DNA of 64,000 bases, from assembly GCF_009765355.1 (NCBI RefSeq), contig NZ_VTHK01000020.1, positions 1 to 64,000 on the forward strand. The letters are read 5' to 3'. Below are positions 9,131-17,535 of the stretch, piece by piece. The DNA comes from Amycolatopsis anabasis. GTDB taxonomy: Bacteria > Actinomycetota > Actinomycetes > Mycobacteriales > Pseudonocardiaceae. A program made the translations under genes and the position numbers. Within the stretch, counting starts at the first letter, position 1, and each line of letters starts with the position of its first letter. The notes under the pieces are model-generated. The model made no database searches and was not told the DNA's origin. It worked only from the letters and a program-made list of their open reading frames with translations.

Positions 9131-9897
9131 GCGGGCGCAGGTACGTCGTCACCGGCTCGGCTTCCGGAATCGGCGCTGCCACCGCGTCGATCCTTCGTGC
9201 CCAAGGTGCCAGGGTCATCGGCTGCGACCTGAGCGACGCCGACGTCATCGCCGATCTGTCGACGCCTGCCGGCCGCCAGTCGCTGGTCAATCAGGTGGCG
9301 AGGTGGGGGTACATCGATGCGGTACTGGCGGTCGCTGGCGGCGGCCGGACCGGGCTCCTCGAGACGAACTACTTCGGCACGGTCGCAACGCTCGAAGGGC
9401 TGCGCCCCCTGCTAGCCCGCAGCGAAGCCCCACGGGCCGTCGCCGTGTCCTCGACCTCATCGCTGGCACCTGCGGACGAACGGGTCCTACAGGCCTGCGC
9501 GGACGGTGACGAAGCCACCGCGATCGCCTTGGCGGACGCCGAACCCTCGCTGCGCGATTCCGCCTACGGCATGGCGAAACGCGCGCTGAATGGGTGGGTA
9601 CGAAGGACCGCCCCAACGCCCGAATGGGCCGGCGTCGGCATCCCGCTCAACGCGGTCGCCCCCGGCGTCGTGGATACCCCAGCCGCCGCCTGGATCCTCA
9701 CCGACGACGAGGTGCGGACCGCCGTCGAGGCAGCCGCACCGCAACCTCTCGGCGGCTTCCCGGGCCGACCGGAGTGGGTCGGCCACCTCATCAGTTGGCT
9801 GGCGAGCCCGGAGAACCGCTTCGTCACTGGTCAGGTGATCTTCGCCGACGGCGGCGCCGAAGTGGCATTGGTCGGTGACCGTCAGTGGCGAGCGTGA
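9127..9897 (+). CDS. short-chain dehydrogenase/reductase, 3-alpha-HSD-like
   Basis: 256 aa. The nucleotide-binding motif TGSASGIG is at residues 9-16, and the catalytic Ser (VSSTSS) and YGMAKRAL (Tyr-x3-Lys) are present. The short NAG-region variant (AVAGGGRTG) and a long insert before the active Tyr resemble bacterial 3-alpha-hydroxysteroid dehydrogenase/carbonyl reductase. It should be a cytosolic NAD(P)-dependent oxidoreductase; the substrate is unknown. It is coupled to the upstream membrane protein. Confidence 0.82.
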   Translation: MSGRRYVVTGSASGIGAATASILRAQGARVIGCDLSDADVIADLSTPAGRQSLVNQVARWGYIDAVLAVAGGGRTGLLETNYFGTVATLEGLRPLLARSEAPRAVAVSSTSSLAPADERVLQACADGDEATAIALADAEPSLRDSAYGMAKRALNGWVRRTAPTPEWAGVGIPLNAVAPGVVDTPAAAWILTDDEVRTAVEAAAPQPLGGFPGRPEWVGHLISWLASPENRFVTGQVIFADGGAEVALVGDRQWRA

Positions 9898-10624
9898 CAC
9901 CCAACGGGTGATTGCCGATCATGGACACGCCGCTGCCCTCGTACCTGCCCTGGCGTCGGAGGCATGCCAGCATTCCGGACCGTGAACTGCTCATCGACCC
10001 CAGGAACAACGATTCGGCTGAAGGCGAACGGCTCGCCACCTACCTGGCTACCCTGTCCGCCGAGCGACTCACCACCATCAGCGCATCCGGCGGCGATGCG
10101 TCGGTCGGCGCCGTCGCGGCCCGATCCTTCACACCGAGCACGACCGGGCCAACATGATCACCGAACGTCAACGACCGTTGCTCGGAAAGGCTCCATGACA
10201 TTGCGTGATCGCCTGGCGGCACCGACACGCCGCGATGTGTGACATCGAGACGCCCGGCACCTGAGCATCTGAACCGATTAACCCGGCGTGTCCTCTCGCT
10301 CGGTGCAGAGAAGTTCGAGGCCACCAGCGGAAGCTACTCGGGCACCGCCAGCGACACGTCCCGCTGGTATGCCGAATCGCAGGCACAGGCCAACGCCTTC
10401 CGCGCCGCCGAAAGCGTCGGATTCAGCAGGTCGGATTGCCACGTGACCTCCACCTCCGGCACGCAGGGTCCGAACTAATACCACGCCACGGCCTGGGTGA
10501 GCTGCTACCGACCCTAATTCGGCATCAGATCCCGGGAATCCGGCACCAGCAACCGCGCAGATGCTCAAGTGCTACGTCCGCCTCCGCCGTGCCCTGTCGA
10601 TCCGCCGCACCGTCGAGTACGACC
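9898..10624. other. stretch without a confident gene
   Basis: Two small plus-strand frames exist: from ATG 9921 (78 aa) and from about 10239 to 10478 (79 aa, with SQAQANAFRAAESVGFSRSD). Neither has a good ribosome site or a family I recognise. They could be remnants of small genes. Confidence 0.25.
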
Positions 10625-11173
10625 TCAACCAGACAGTGTGACCGAGGACCACACGCCGAACCACTGCTGGGCGCCGTACTCCGCGAACCGCTCCACCTCG
10701 GCGAACCCCAGCTTCGCCGCGAGACGCATCGCACGGTTATTGGCGGTCTGCGTGCAGAGCACCACCGGCTCGCCAGGACGCATGCCGGCGAACCAGTCGA
10801 GTGCCGCCGCGCACGCCTCGACGGCGTACCCGCACCCCCACACCTCCGGCAAGAACAGGTAGCCCAGTTCCCTCTCCCCGGCACCCGGCCGGACGTGACC
10901 CGGACGCTCAGCGTCGCGCCGATCGAGCGTGATCATGCCAATCATCGCCCCGTCGAGATCGACCACGAAAAGGCCGAAGCGCCGCCCAGGCACCTCAGGC
11001 ACTGCGCGCTCAAGCTCATCACGCGGTCGAGGACCACCGATGTAGGTGCCCACCTCAGGTGAGGCGAACAACTCGATGAACGCCGCACGGTCCCGGGCCA
11101 CCGGCGCACGGAGCACGAGCCGCTCGGTCCTGATCGGGACAGGTGGCCAGGCGACGGAGCTGAGCTCAGTCAT
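10625..11173 (-). CDS. GNAT-family N-acetyltransferase
   Basis: 182 aa from ATG 11173. It has the RimJ/RimL-type start (IRTERLVLRAPVARDRAAFI), the acetyl-CoA pyrophosphate-binding region (LGYLFLPEVWGCGYAVEA) and the closing NNRAMRLAAKLGF. It should transfer an acetyl group to an amine on a protein or small molecule. It stands alone, with a low-content intergenic region on both sides. Confidence 0.85.
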   Translation of the reverse strand: MTELSSVAWPPVPIRTERLVLRAPVARDRAAFIELFASPEVGTYIGGPRPRDELERAVPEVPGRRFGLFVVDLDGAMIGMITLDRRDAERPGHVRPGAGERELGYLFLPEVWGCGYAVEACAAALDWFAGMRPGEPVVLCTQTANNRAMRLAAKLGFAEVERFAEYGAQQWFGVWSSVTLSG

Positions 11174-11342
11174 GGCGCGCAACCTATCCCACGCCCACCG
11201 AGCACCGCGCAGAAGCCCCGCACGACCGACAGCGACCAGATCGACAGCATCGTGGCGGTGACCACAAGCTTGGACCACGCGATCCAACCCCACCCGCCGT
11301 TCGGCCTACGACAGAGACCTCCAGAGCGTTTAGCTGTCAATC

Positions 11343-11362
11343 ACCCCCCATTGGGGGTTTTT
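11343..11362 (+). terminator. hairpin with T-tract at IS left end
   Basis: ACCCCC (11343-11348), loop CATT, GGGGGT (11353-11358), then TTTT. A short intrinsic-terminator-like structure overlapping the left IS end; it would stop plus-strand transcription entering the IS. Confidence 0.4.
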
Positions 11363-12462
11363 CATCTTGGTTTTGGCTGGTGGGGTGGGGTTGACGGGGT
11401 GTGGTAGTGGTCAGGCGGGGGTTGTGCTGGCGGTGTCGCGGGTGGCTTGTTCGTGTTGGACAAGTACGAGCAGGGCGCGGACGAGGGTGGTGGCATGCCG
11501 GGGGTGGAGGCGGAGTTTGTCGAGGATGCGCCAGGTTTTCAGGGCGGCGAAGCCGCCCTCGACCGCGCAGCGCATCGCGTTGAACACCCCGTTCGCGGTC
11601 TTCTGCGCTTCGGTGCGTGGGTGGTTCACCTCGGCTTTGTCGGGGGTGAGCACCACCTGGGCGCACCGCCCGTGGCAGTGGTCGCAGTCCCGTGTTTCGC
11701 GCACGTCCTTGTGCCAGCCCTGAAACCCCTTGTCTCCGGCCGGGTCCAGCCCGGCCCGGTGCAGCCGTTCGCGCACCCGGTGGTGGCGGGCAGCGGTGAT
11801 ATCGGCGATCCTGCCCGCGAGTGCGGGTGAGAGCCATTCCAAACGGCCCTGTTCGTCGGTCAGCGCCAGCACGTTCAGGCCGTGGTGTTTGTGCTTGCCG
11901 CTGTAGTTGGCCCGGTTATGCCGCCCGGTGCGGCGGCGGGTGCGGATCAGGGTGCCGTCCACCAGCACCACCGTCACACCCCGGGCGGCCAGCCGCCGCA
12001 CGACACGGTCCAGGCGCGGGGCGCGGGCGGCGAGCAGTCCGATGACCTCCAGCAGCCAGCGCCGCAGCGTGGAGGCCGAGACCGCGTTAGGCCTGGCCAG
12101 ATCCCACAGCCGCTCGTCCTTGCGCAGCATCGCCAGCACCAGCACCGCCTGCCGCCCCGGCGAGACCTTGCGCCAGCGCGACCCGATCCGCGCCCGATAC
12201 GCCCTGATCAGGCCCGCCAGCCACGTGATCGTGGCCCTCGACACGGGTAACGCACTGCGATAGGAGCCGTCGATGGGGTCGTGTGGGACAGTGGGCGCGG
12301 AGCCCCCGGACGTTGTTTCTTGAGTCACGACTTGATCAACTTCCGGGGGCTCCACCCCGTTCCCGGCCCCGGCCTGGCAACCCACCAATCCCGTTACCAG
12401 GCAACCAAAGCCCCCACCGTCAACCCGGCTGACCAGCACCAACAAGATGAAAAATCCCCATT
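11351..12462. mobile_element. IS5-like insertion sequence with imperfect terminal inverted repeats
   Basis: About 1.1 kb. The left end TTGGGGGTTTTTCATCTTG (11351-11369) and the right end (12443-12462, reverse complement of ATGGGGATTTTTCATCTTG) match at 17 of 19 positions. One DDE transposase gene on the minus strand fills the interior. The right end stops 8 bp from the stop codon of the secreted-protein gene at 12471. No target duplication could be assigned with confidence. Confidence 0.65.
11411..12328 (-). CDS. IS5-family DDE transposase
   Basis: 305 aa from GTG 12328; the frame stays open upstream, but the IS end lies at 12462. The N-terminal part has a helix-turn-helix region (VSPGRQAVLVLAMLRKDERL, then ASTLRRWLLEVIG). 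Catalytic acidic motifs are LVDGTLIRT (first Asp), AGDKGFQG (second Asp) and the glutamate in FNAMRCAVEGGFAALKTW. This fits the DDE_Tnp_4 branch of the IS5 group. The gene appears intact. It lies entirely between the two terminal repeats. Confidence 0.8.
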   Translation of the reverse strand: MTQETTSGGSAPTVPHDPIDGSYRSALPVSRATITWLAGLIRAYRARIGSRWRKVSPGRQAVLVLAMLRKDERLWDLARPNAVSASTLRRWLLEVIGLLAARAPRLDRVVRRLAARGVTVVLVDGTLIRTRRRTGRHNRANYSGKHKHHGLNVLALTDEQGRLEWLSPALAGRIADITAARHHRVRERLHRAGLDPAGDKGFQGWHKDVRETRDCDHCHGRCAQVVLTPDKAEVNHPRTEAQKTANGVFNAMRCAVEGGFAALKTWRILDKLRLHPRHATTLVRALLVLVQHEQATRDTASTTPA

Positions 12463-12470
12463 GCTGCCGG

Positions 12471-13049
12471 TCATGAGGGGATGTCATCGACGAGTTGCGA
12501 CAGCGGCGCCGCGCCTTCCGTGCCCAACGCCGAGTTCTCCGCGCAGGCCTGCTGTTTTTTCTGCGACACGATGGGAACATCCACCAATCCAATGTTGCTG
12601 AGGGCGATGGCGTTCTGAACCTCCGTGTCCTCCAGGAGATCCCTGCAATTCTTGCCTATGTTCCCCATGAGCATGGCACTGTCGGCATCGTCGACGCGCC
12701 CGCTGCCGGCGGCGCTGCCGGGAATGGCCGGTGGATTCGGGGGCAGCGCTGACAGTTTGTCCCAAAGCATCTTGACGGGGTTTTGTGGATTTTCGACCGC
12801 TTTCTTGAAGCAGCGGATGCTTCCCTCTTCGCGGAGGCGCGGCCACCCTGACCGCAATCCGATCGTCGTCAGTCCAGACAGCCCTGGGCCGAGGTCCTTG
12901 ACCGGTAGACCAAGGCATTGTGCCGTGCTCTTGGCTACGAGCGCCGCTGGCGGGTCACCTGCCGGATCGGCAGTAGCCGCTGGGACATTGAGCCCGATGG
13001 TGGTAGCACCAGCCAGGCCGAGCGCAGCCAAGGCAGTGCGAGCACGCAT
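12471..13049 (-). CDS. secreted protein of unknown function
   Basis: 192 aa with a clear Sec signal peptide (MRARTALAALGLAGATTIGL, cleavage near ATA-DPAG). Ribosome site AAAGGAGG sits 5 nt before the ATG. The mature part has four cysteines (AQCLGLP, IRCFKKA, NCRDLLE, QQACAEN), suggesting two disulphides, and is Pro/Gly rich. It resembles small exported actinomycete proteins without assigned function. An IS lies directly behind the stop, so the original C-terminus may be changed. Confidence 0.6.
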   Translation of the reverse strand: MRARTALAALGLAGATTIGLNVPAATADPAGDPPAALVAKSTAQCLGLPVKDLGPGLSGLTTIGLRSGWPRLREEGSIRCFKKAVENPQNPVKMLWDKLSALPPNPPAIPGSAAGSGRVDDADSAMLMGNIGKNCRDLLEDTEVQNAIALSNIGLVDVPIVSQKKQQACAENSALGTEGAAPLSQLVDDIPS

Positions 13050-13249
13050 GTTCCTCCTTTACCAACACGGTCACGTATTCTCAGATTCGCCATGCGGGCT
13101 CAACTGACACGTGCACCCAACGCTTTACCCCGCATGCAGCCTGCAGCGCCGAGCGCTGTCAGCGCCCGCCGGTATGGTCGCCCACGCCCCGGCGCTCGAG
13201 CAGCTCCACACCGCACCGGCGCCGGGGCACTCCTCGTCTCCGGGAAATG

Positions 13250-13294
13250 GAGCCCCGCGCTCGACCGTTGGGGGCACGTGGGAGCGCGGGGCTC
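13250..13294. repeat. perfect 13-bp hairpin, copy 1
   Basis: GAGCCCCGCGCTC (13250-13262) pairs with its complement at 13282-13294 around a 19-nt loop. It has no T-tract. A related hairpin follows at 13390-13430. Confidence 0.6.
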
Positions 13295-13389
13295 GTGCGG
13301 GCGGCCACCCCTCTGCGGTGCCCGCCCGGACCTCTGATCATCGGCACGAAGCCGATCGCGGCGCAGTGCGTTCACCCGGGTGCGAGTAG

Positions 13390-13430
13390 GCCCCTGCGCT
13401 CAACCGGTCTGCCTCCGGGAGCGCAGGGGC
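13390..13430. repeat. perfect 12-bp hairpin, copy 2
   Basis: GCCCCTGCGCTC (13390-13401) pairs with GAGCGCAGGGGC (13419-13430), loop 17 nt. It shares the GCCCC-GCGCTC-ACCG plan with copy 1 although the stem bases differ by a compensated change, which suggests a conserved structure. Confidence 0.6.
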
Positions 13431-13736
13431 CAAGGGCCGCCCCGAACGAAGGAGGGGCCAGGGCGACCCGGTGCGTACCGCACAGATCACGGCGGCGTCC
13501 CATCCCGCCCGTTCCCCGCGGTGCGCGCCGCCCTTGGCGGCTCGTCGCGCCGGGTCGGAGAGAACTCCTGGGCAAGCTCGCTCCGGCCCCGGCAAGGCTT
13601 ATGGTCCAATCCGCCACGCCCGCACACCACGGAATCCATCCGGACGAGCAACGCCTCCGCACCCTGACCACGAAACCCATCGCACTCCCGGGTCGCCGGT
13701 TGAACCCCGGCGTTGGTCGGAACACCCAGATCACGA

Positions 13737-13766
13737 ATCCCCGCGCTTGACCGCTGGGGCACGTCC
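13737..13766. repeat. partial copy of hairpin 1
   Basis: CCCCGCGCTTGACCGCTGGG (13739-13758) closely resembles the left arm and loop of the structure at 13250, but the right arm is missing. Confidence 0.45.
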
Positions 13767-13892
13767 TCCGATGTCGGTGCTGCCCGCGAGCAGGTAGTGC
13801 CCGAGGGGCGCGAGTTCTTCCGCGCCAGCGGCGGTGACGACCACCGGATCGTGGGGACTCGGCTGCGGCAACGACAGGTCTGCCCTCCTTTG

Positions 13893-13940
13893 CATGTACT
13901 ACTAAACTAGTCGATTAGCTTACTAATATGCTAGCATCCT
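13893..13940 (+). promoter_or_regulatory. AT-rich promoter/operator of the RHH gene
   Basis: An AT-rich block with repeated CTA/TAG steps (ACTAAACTAGT, GATTAGC, TTACTAATA, GCTAGCA) directly before the ATG at 13944. Repeated short half-sites are what ribbon-helix-helix proteins bind, so autoregulation is plausible. Confidence 0.45.
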
Positions 13941-13943
13941 GTC

Positions 13944-14120
13944 ATGGGTGACGGGGAGGCCAAGCAGTTCAACGTGCATCTGCCGGTGAGGCTGATCAAG
14001 CAGGTCAAGCATCGCGCCATCGAGACGGGTCTGTCTGCCGACGCGCTGCGCGCCTACCTCGACGACGCCCACGGGCAGCGACAGCACTCTTCCAAAGAGG
14101 AGGCATTACATGGCGACTGA
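13944..14120 (+). CDS. ribbon-helix-helix (CopG-like) protein, 58 aa
   Basis: ATG 13944 to TGA 14120. The sequence KQFNVHLPVRLIKQVKHRAI has the beta-strand plus two-helix plan of Arc/CopG/MetJ DNA-binding dimers; related actinomycete proteins continue with an ALRAYLDDA tail, also present here. In such genomes it is paired with a glyoxalase-fold gene directly behind it. Here its stop overlaps the start of a decayed copy of that partner. Confidence 0.65.
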   Translation: MGDGEAKQFNVHLPVRLIKQVKHRAIETGLSADALRAYLDDAHGQRQHSSKEEALHGD

Positions 14121-14418
14121 GGGGATCGAGGCGGTGTTCTTGTAGACCCGCAACTGGGGAAGGCCGTGAAGTTGTTCCAGACACTGGGTTTCGACCTGGA
14201 GGTATCCACCGGCGATGGTTGCGGCGTCTTCCGCTAGAGCGAGGGGGCCTTCTCTTGTCGTCTCTGAGATCCCTGAGGATCGAGAGCCCAAGGTGCAGGT
14301 CGCGCTGACGGTGTCCGTTGTGGACGTGTTTCGTCCCGATCCTGTTGTCGAGGTTGTCACCCCGTTCGAGGACACCCGTTACGGGACCAGGCCAACCGCG
14401 TTTGGGTCTCGCCGGTGA
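14110..14418 (+). pseudogene. glyoxalase/VOC-family protein, broken
   Basis: Starts with MATEGIEAVFL at 14110, behind AAAGAGGAGG, then meets an in-frame TAG at about 14143. KLFQTLGFDLEVSTGDGCG follows after a frame change, then another stop, then EIPEDREPKVQVALT and FRPDPVVEVVTPFEDTRYG in a third frame. Put together these give nearly a full VOC domain (about 110-130 aa). At least one stop and two frameshifts make it non-functional. Confidence 0.65.
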
Positions 14419-14808
14419 CTGCTGTGGCTATACCGGCTGAGGGTTTCTACCTGTTCAGCAATGGATCGCTGAACCTGCACGTGACCCAGTAGCGCGTCCG
14501 GCGCCCGGAATGCACCGCCTACGCCATGACGGAGACCGCGCGAGCCCGGACCGGCAAGGCCGACGAGCAGCTTCGTGGTTTCCGATGGCGGCTCGCGCGA
14601 GCCTGTGATTCGCCACCGCGCTCACCTTCCTCATCAAGCGCGGTCCAGTCCGCGCACGGGTGAGGTCAAACGCCTGCAGGCCGCGGAGTTGGACTGCTGG
14701 CGGGCGCGGTCGAGGGCATCACGAGCAGGAGGAAGTGTTGGTTCCCACCTCATGGCGAAGTTTCCGCCGCCGGCTTTGGGGATGCGAAAAGCAAACGAAG
14801 GGATGCGA
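14419..14808. other. 390-bp leader region of the MFS gene
   Basis: No gene recognised. The MFS frame is open upstream to 14575 with possible starts at 14755, 14782 and 14803, but protein similarity begins only around 14809. Confidence 0.4.
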
Positions 14809-16425
14809 ATGAGCAAATGGCGCGGCAACCCCTGGGTGGTGCTGTTGACGCTCAGCCTGGGATTCTTCATGACACTGTTGGACCTCACGGCCGTCAACGT
14901 CGCCATCCCCAACATGATCGACGCTCTGCACGCGTCGCTGGACGAGATGTTGTGGGTGATCAATATCTACATCCTCGTCCTCGCCGCATTGCTGATCACC
15001 TCCGGTCGAATGGGCGATCTGCGCGGGCCGCGCACCATGTTCATCTGGGGCGTTGCGCTGTTCACGGTGGCGTCCGCGCTGTGCGGTCTGGCGCAGGATC
15101 CGGCCCAACTCATCGCCGCCCGGTTTGTGCAGGGCCTGGGCGCGGTGGCGCTGATGCCGCAGACGATGACGATCATCATCGGCACGTTCCCGGCCGAACG
15201 ACGGGGCACGGCGCTCGGCGTCTGGGGAGCGGTCGCGGGTGTGGCCACGATCGCCGGGCCCACGCTCGGCGGGTTGCTCGTCAGCACGACCGGCTGGCGC
15301 TGGATCTTCTTCGTGAACATTCCGATCGGCGTGGTCGTGCTCACGATGGCCGTCACGCTCGTGCCGGACGTCCGGCACGGCGTCCGCCACAAGCTGGACC
15401 TGTTAGGCGTCGTGCTCGCCACGGCGACGCTGTTCTGTTTGACCTTCGGGCTCACCGAGGGCCAGCGGTACGAGTGGAACGCCGGGATCTGGGCACTGCT
15501 GGGCGGGGGCGCGCTGCTGCTGGTGGTGTTCCTGATCTACCAGGGCACCCGTCAGCGCGGCGAACCGCTGCTGCCCTTCGTGCTCTTCCGCGACCGCAAC
15601 TACGCGGTCATGAGTTTCGCGTCCGCGACCGTCCAGGTCGGCATGATCGGCCTGTTCCTGCCGGTGATGATCTACCTGCAGTCGGTGCTCAATTTCAGCG
15701 CGATCAAGGCTGGCCTGGTGATGGCGCCGGCGATGGTGGTGTCGGCGTTCCTGTCGCCGGTCGCGGGCCGGATTTCGGACCGGATCGGCGGCAAGTACAT
15801 CCTGATGACTGGCCTGACCCTGTTCGCGGCCGGCCTGGCCTGGCTCACCTGGGTCGCCGATGTCGGCCGCGCGTGGTGGGAGTTCCAGCCCGCCCTGATC
15901 GTGGCCGGATTCGGCATCGGCTGCGTGTTCGGCCCAATGGTCACGGTCGCGATGTACAACGTCGAGCCCAAGATGGCCGGGGCCGCCTCCGGCGTGCTGA
16001 ACACGATCCGGCAGATCGGCACGATCATCGGCAGCGCCGCGGTCGGCGCGCTGCTGCAGAACCGCCTCGCCAACTCACTTCAAGACGAGGCGGCTAAACG
16101 GGCCGCCGACCTTCCGGCGAACGTCCGCGATCAGTTCGTGGCCAGCTTCAACAACACCGCCAAAGGCGGCCTGGAGGTCGGCGCCGGGCAGACCGGCGCG
16201 GGACCGAAGCCGCCACCGGGAACGCCGACAGACCTCGCCCACCACATTCAGCAGACGGCAGCATCGGTGTTCGAGCACGGGTTCGTCTCCGCTATGCGGC
16301 CGACACTGGCACTGCCCATCGCCGTGATCGCGGTCGGCGCCGTCTCGTGCTTCCTGGTGCGACGCAGACCGGCCGACAACCCGCGCAACGCTGCAAACAC
16401 GGTGGATGTCGACACCTCCGCCTAG
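14809..16425 (+). CDS. MFS drug exporter, DHA2 family (14 TMS)
   Basis: 538 aa from ATG 14809, behind GAAGGGA. The first segment (LLTLSLGFFMTLLDLTAVNV) contains the DHA2 motif around LD.T.VNVA.P, followed by the loop 2-3 motif (GRMGDLRGPRTMF) and motif C (GVATIAGPTLGGLL). Roughly 14 hydrophobic segments are visible with a long extracytoplasmic loop near residues 420-490. It should be a proton-driven exporter of toxic or amphiphilic compounds (EmrB/QacA type). A GC hairpin follows the gene. No linked regulator is evident. Confidence 0.88.
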   Translation: MSKWRGNPWVVLLTLSLGFFMTLLDLTAVNVAIPNMIDALHASLDEMLWVINIYILVLAALLITSGRMGDLRGPRTMFIWGVALFTVASALCGLAQDPAQLIAARFVQGLGAVALMPQTMTIIIGTFPAERRGTALGVWGAVAGVATIAGPTLGGLLVSTTGWRWIFFVNIPIGVVVLTMAVTLVPDVRHGVRHKLDLLGVVLATATLFCLTFGLTEGQRYEWNAGIWALLGGGALLLVVFLIYQGTRQRGEPLLPFVLFRDRNYAVMSFASATVQVGMIGLFLPVMIYLQSVLNFSAIKAGLVMAPAMVVSAFLSPVAGRISDRIGGKYILMTGLTLFAAGLAWLTWVADVGRAWWEFQPALIVAGFGIGCVFGPMVTVAMYNVEPKMAGAASGVLNTIRQIGTIIGSAAVGALLQNRLANSLQDEAAKRAADLPANVRDQFVASFNNTAKGGLEVGAGQTGAGPKPPPGTPTDLAHHIQQTAASVFEHGFVSAMRPTLALPIAVIAVGAVSCFLVRRRPADNPRNAANTVDVDTSA

Positions 16426-16432
16426 CAACCGC

Positions 16433-16462
16433 GACGGCCCCGTGCGCGACGCCGGGGCCGTC
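16433..16462 (+). terminator. hairpin after MFS gene
   Basis: GACGGCCCC (16433-16441) pairs with GGGGCCGTC (16454-16462), loop 12 nt. It begins 8 bp after the MFS stop. No T-tract, as is common in high-GC actinomycetes. Confidence 0.6.
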
Positions 16463-16748
16463 GTCATGCCCCCTGCTTTAACGTGCCTGTCCGGTGAGGT
16501 TGCAACTCGATCAGGCTCAGCATACGGCTGCCGCAGCGGGTCGGTAGCCGGCCAGGCGCGCCGCCCACTGGCTCTCCAACGCCGACATCGGCGGGCTGTT
16601 GTTTCTCAGCCCCGGCGACGGTGAAGGCCCGCGTGAACTGATCCATGACGAAACTGGGCGCACGTGATCGCGCCCAGTTCGTCGTGCTCGCCCGGAACTG
16701 GCCTCGGACGGGCAGGTGATCCCGGCCCACCGCAAGCCTAGACCGGTT

Positions 16749-17312
16749 CTACCGTGCACGAGCCGCACTGGACATCGACAGCGCACGCAGCACGCATAGC
16801 CATCCTGCCCCGCCGATCACCATCCGCAGATAGTTCAGCCCTGTCCACCAGTCGACCACGGTTTCGATCCGGTCCGCCGGCCAGGTACCGCCGTCGGCCT
16901 GCAGCATGAGCATCTGCGGGACGAAGAAGCCGTAGCTGAAAATCGCGTATCCGGCCATGAGTGCGGCTCCTGCCAGCCACCATGACCGGTTCGCGTTCGT
17001 CGACCGCCATGCGAGGACGAGGTTGAGGATCGCGAGCACTCCGACGGCGGGTGAGACAAACGGCCAGAACTCCCGGCCGGCCGCCTTCATCCCCACGTCC
17101 TCGATCGCGGCGACAACCCGGTCACCGGGCAGCGACGACCACCGCGGGACCAAGATGATCTTCTCGTACAGTCCGGCTCCAAACTGGACACCGACAAGAA
17201 GAGCCAACGGAAAAAGCCACAGGACGGAATTCCGCCAAGGCCGTGCCCGATGCACGGCACTGTCCACCGGACGGTCGACCGCCGACAGTCCGGTGGCCTT
17301 TTCGTGATCCAC
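16749..17312 (-). CDS. DUF1772-like integral membrane protein
   Basis: 187 aa from GTG 17312 behind AGGAG. Four hydrophobic segments: LWLFPLALLVGVQFGAGLYE, FVSPAVGVLAILNLVLAW, WWLAGAALMAGYAIFSYGFF and MVIGGAGWLCVLRAL. The residues GAGLYEKIILVPRW and FFVPQMLML resemble the DUF1772/anthrone-oxygenase-like family. Members are small four-helix membrane proteins; some oxidise anthrones, most are uncharacterised. It stands alone. Confidence 0.5.
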   Translation of the reverse strand: MDHEKATGLSAVDRPVDSAVHRARPWRNSVLWLFPLALLVGVQFGAGLYEKIILVPRWSSLPGDRVVAAIEDVGMKAAGREFWPFVSPAVGVLAILNLVLAWRSTNANRSWWLAGAALMAGYAIFSYGFFVPQMLMLQADGGTWPADRIETVVDWWTGLNYLRMVIGGAGWLCVLRALSMSSAARAR

Positions 17313-17535
17313 CGATCCACTCCTGCCACGTTGATTCGTGTTCCCGCAACCCGCGGTCAGAACTTTGGCCGCAACGTTAGGAAATCCTGTGCCGGCTGCC
17401 ACCGCCTACACGGAGTCCCGGCACTACCGCGCCTGCGGTAGGCAACCCCGGGTCTGGCTCGGGGAACGCCTGGCCCCCGCAGATCTCCTGCTACGTGCGG
17501 AGGTATCGACGGGGCGGCAGAACTCGACCACGGCG

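Larger units (their letters stand above)
13110..13943. other. 834-bp non-coding, hairpin-rich region
   Basis: No convincing gene on either strand. The region holds two 12-13 bp perfect hairpins and a third partial copy of the first one (separate entries), then an AT-rich promoter-like block before the ribbon-helix-helix gene. Confidence 0.5.

Noticed and set aside
13250..13430. CRISPR-like or tRNA-like repeat array
   Set aside because: Only two full hairpins plus one half copy, of unequal spacing and differing stems; no cas genes, no tRNA cloverleaf.
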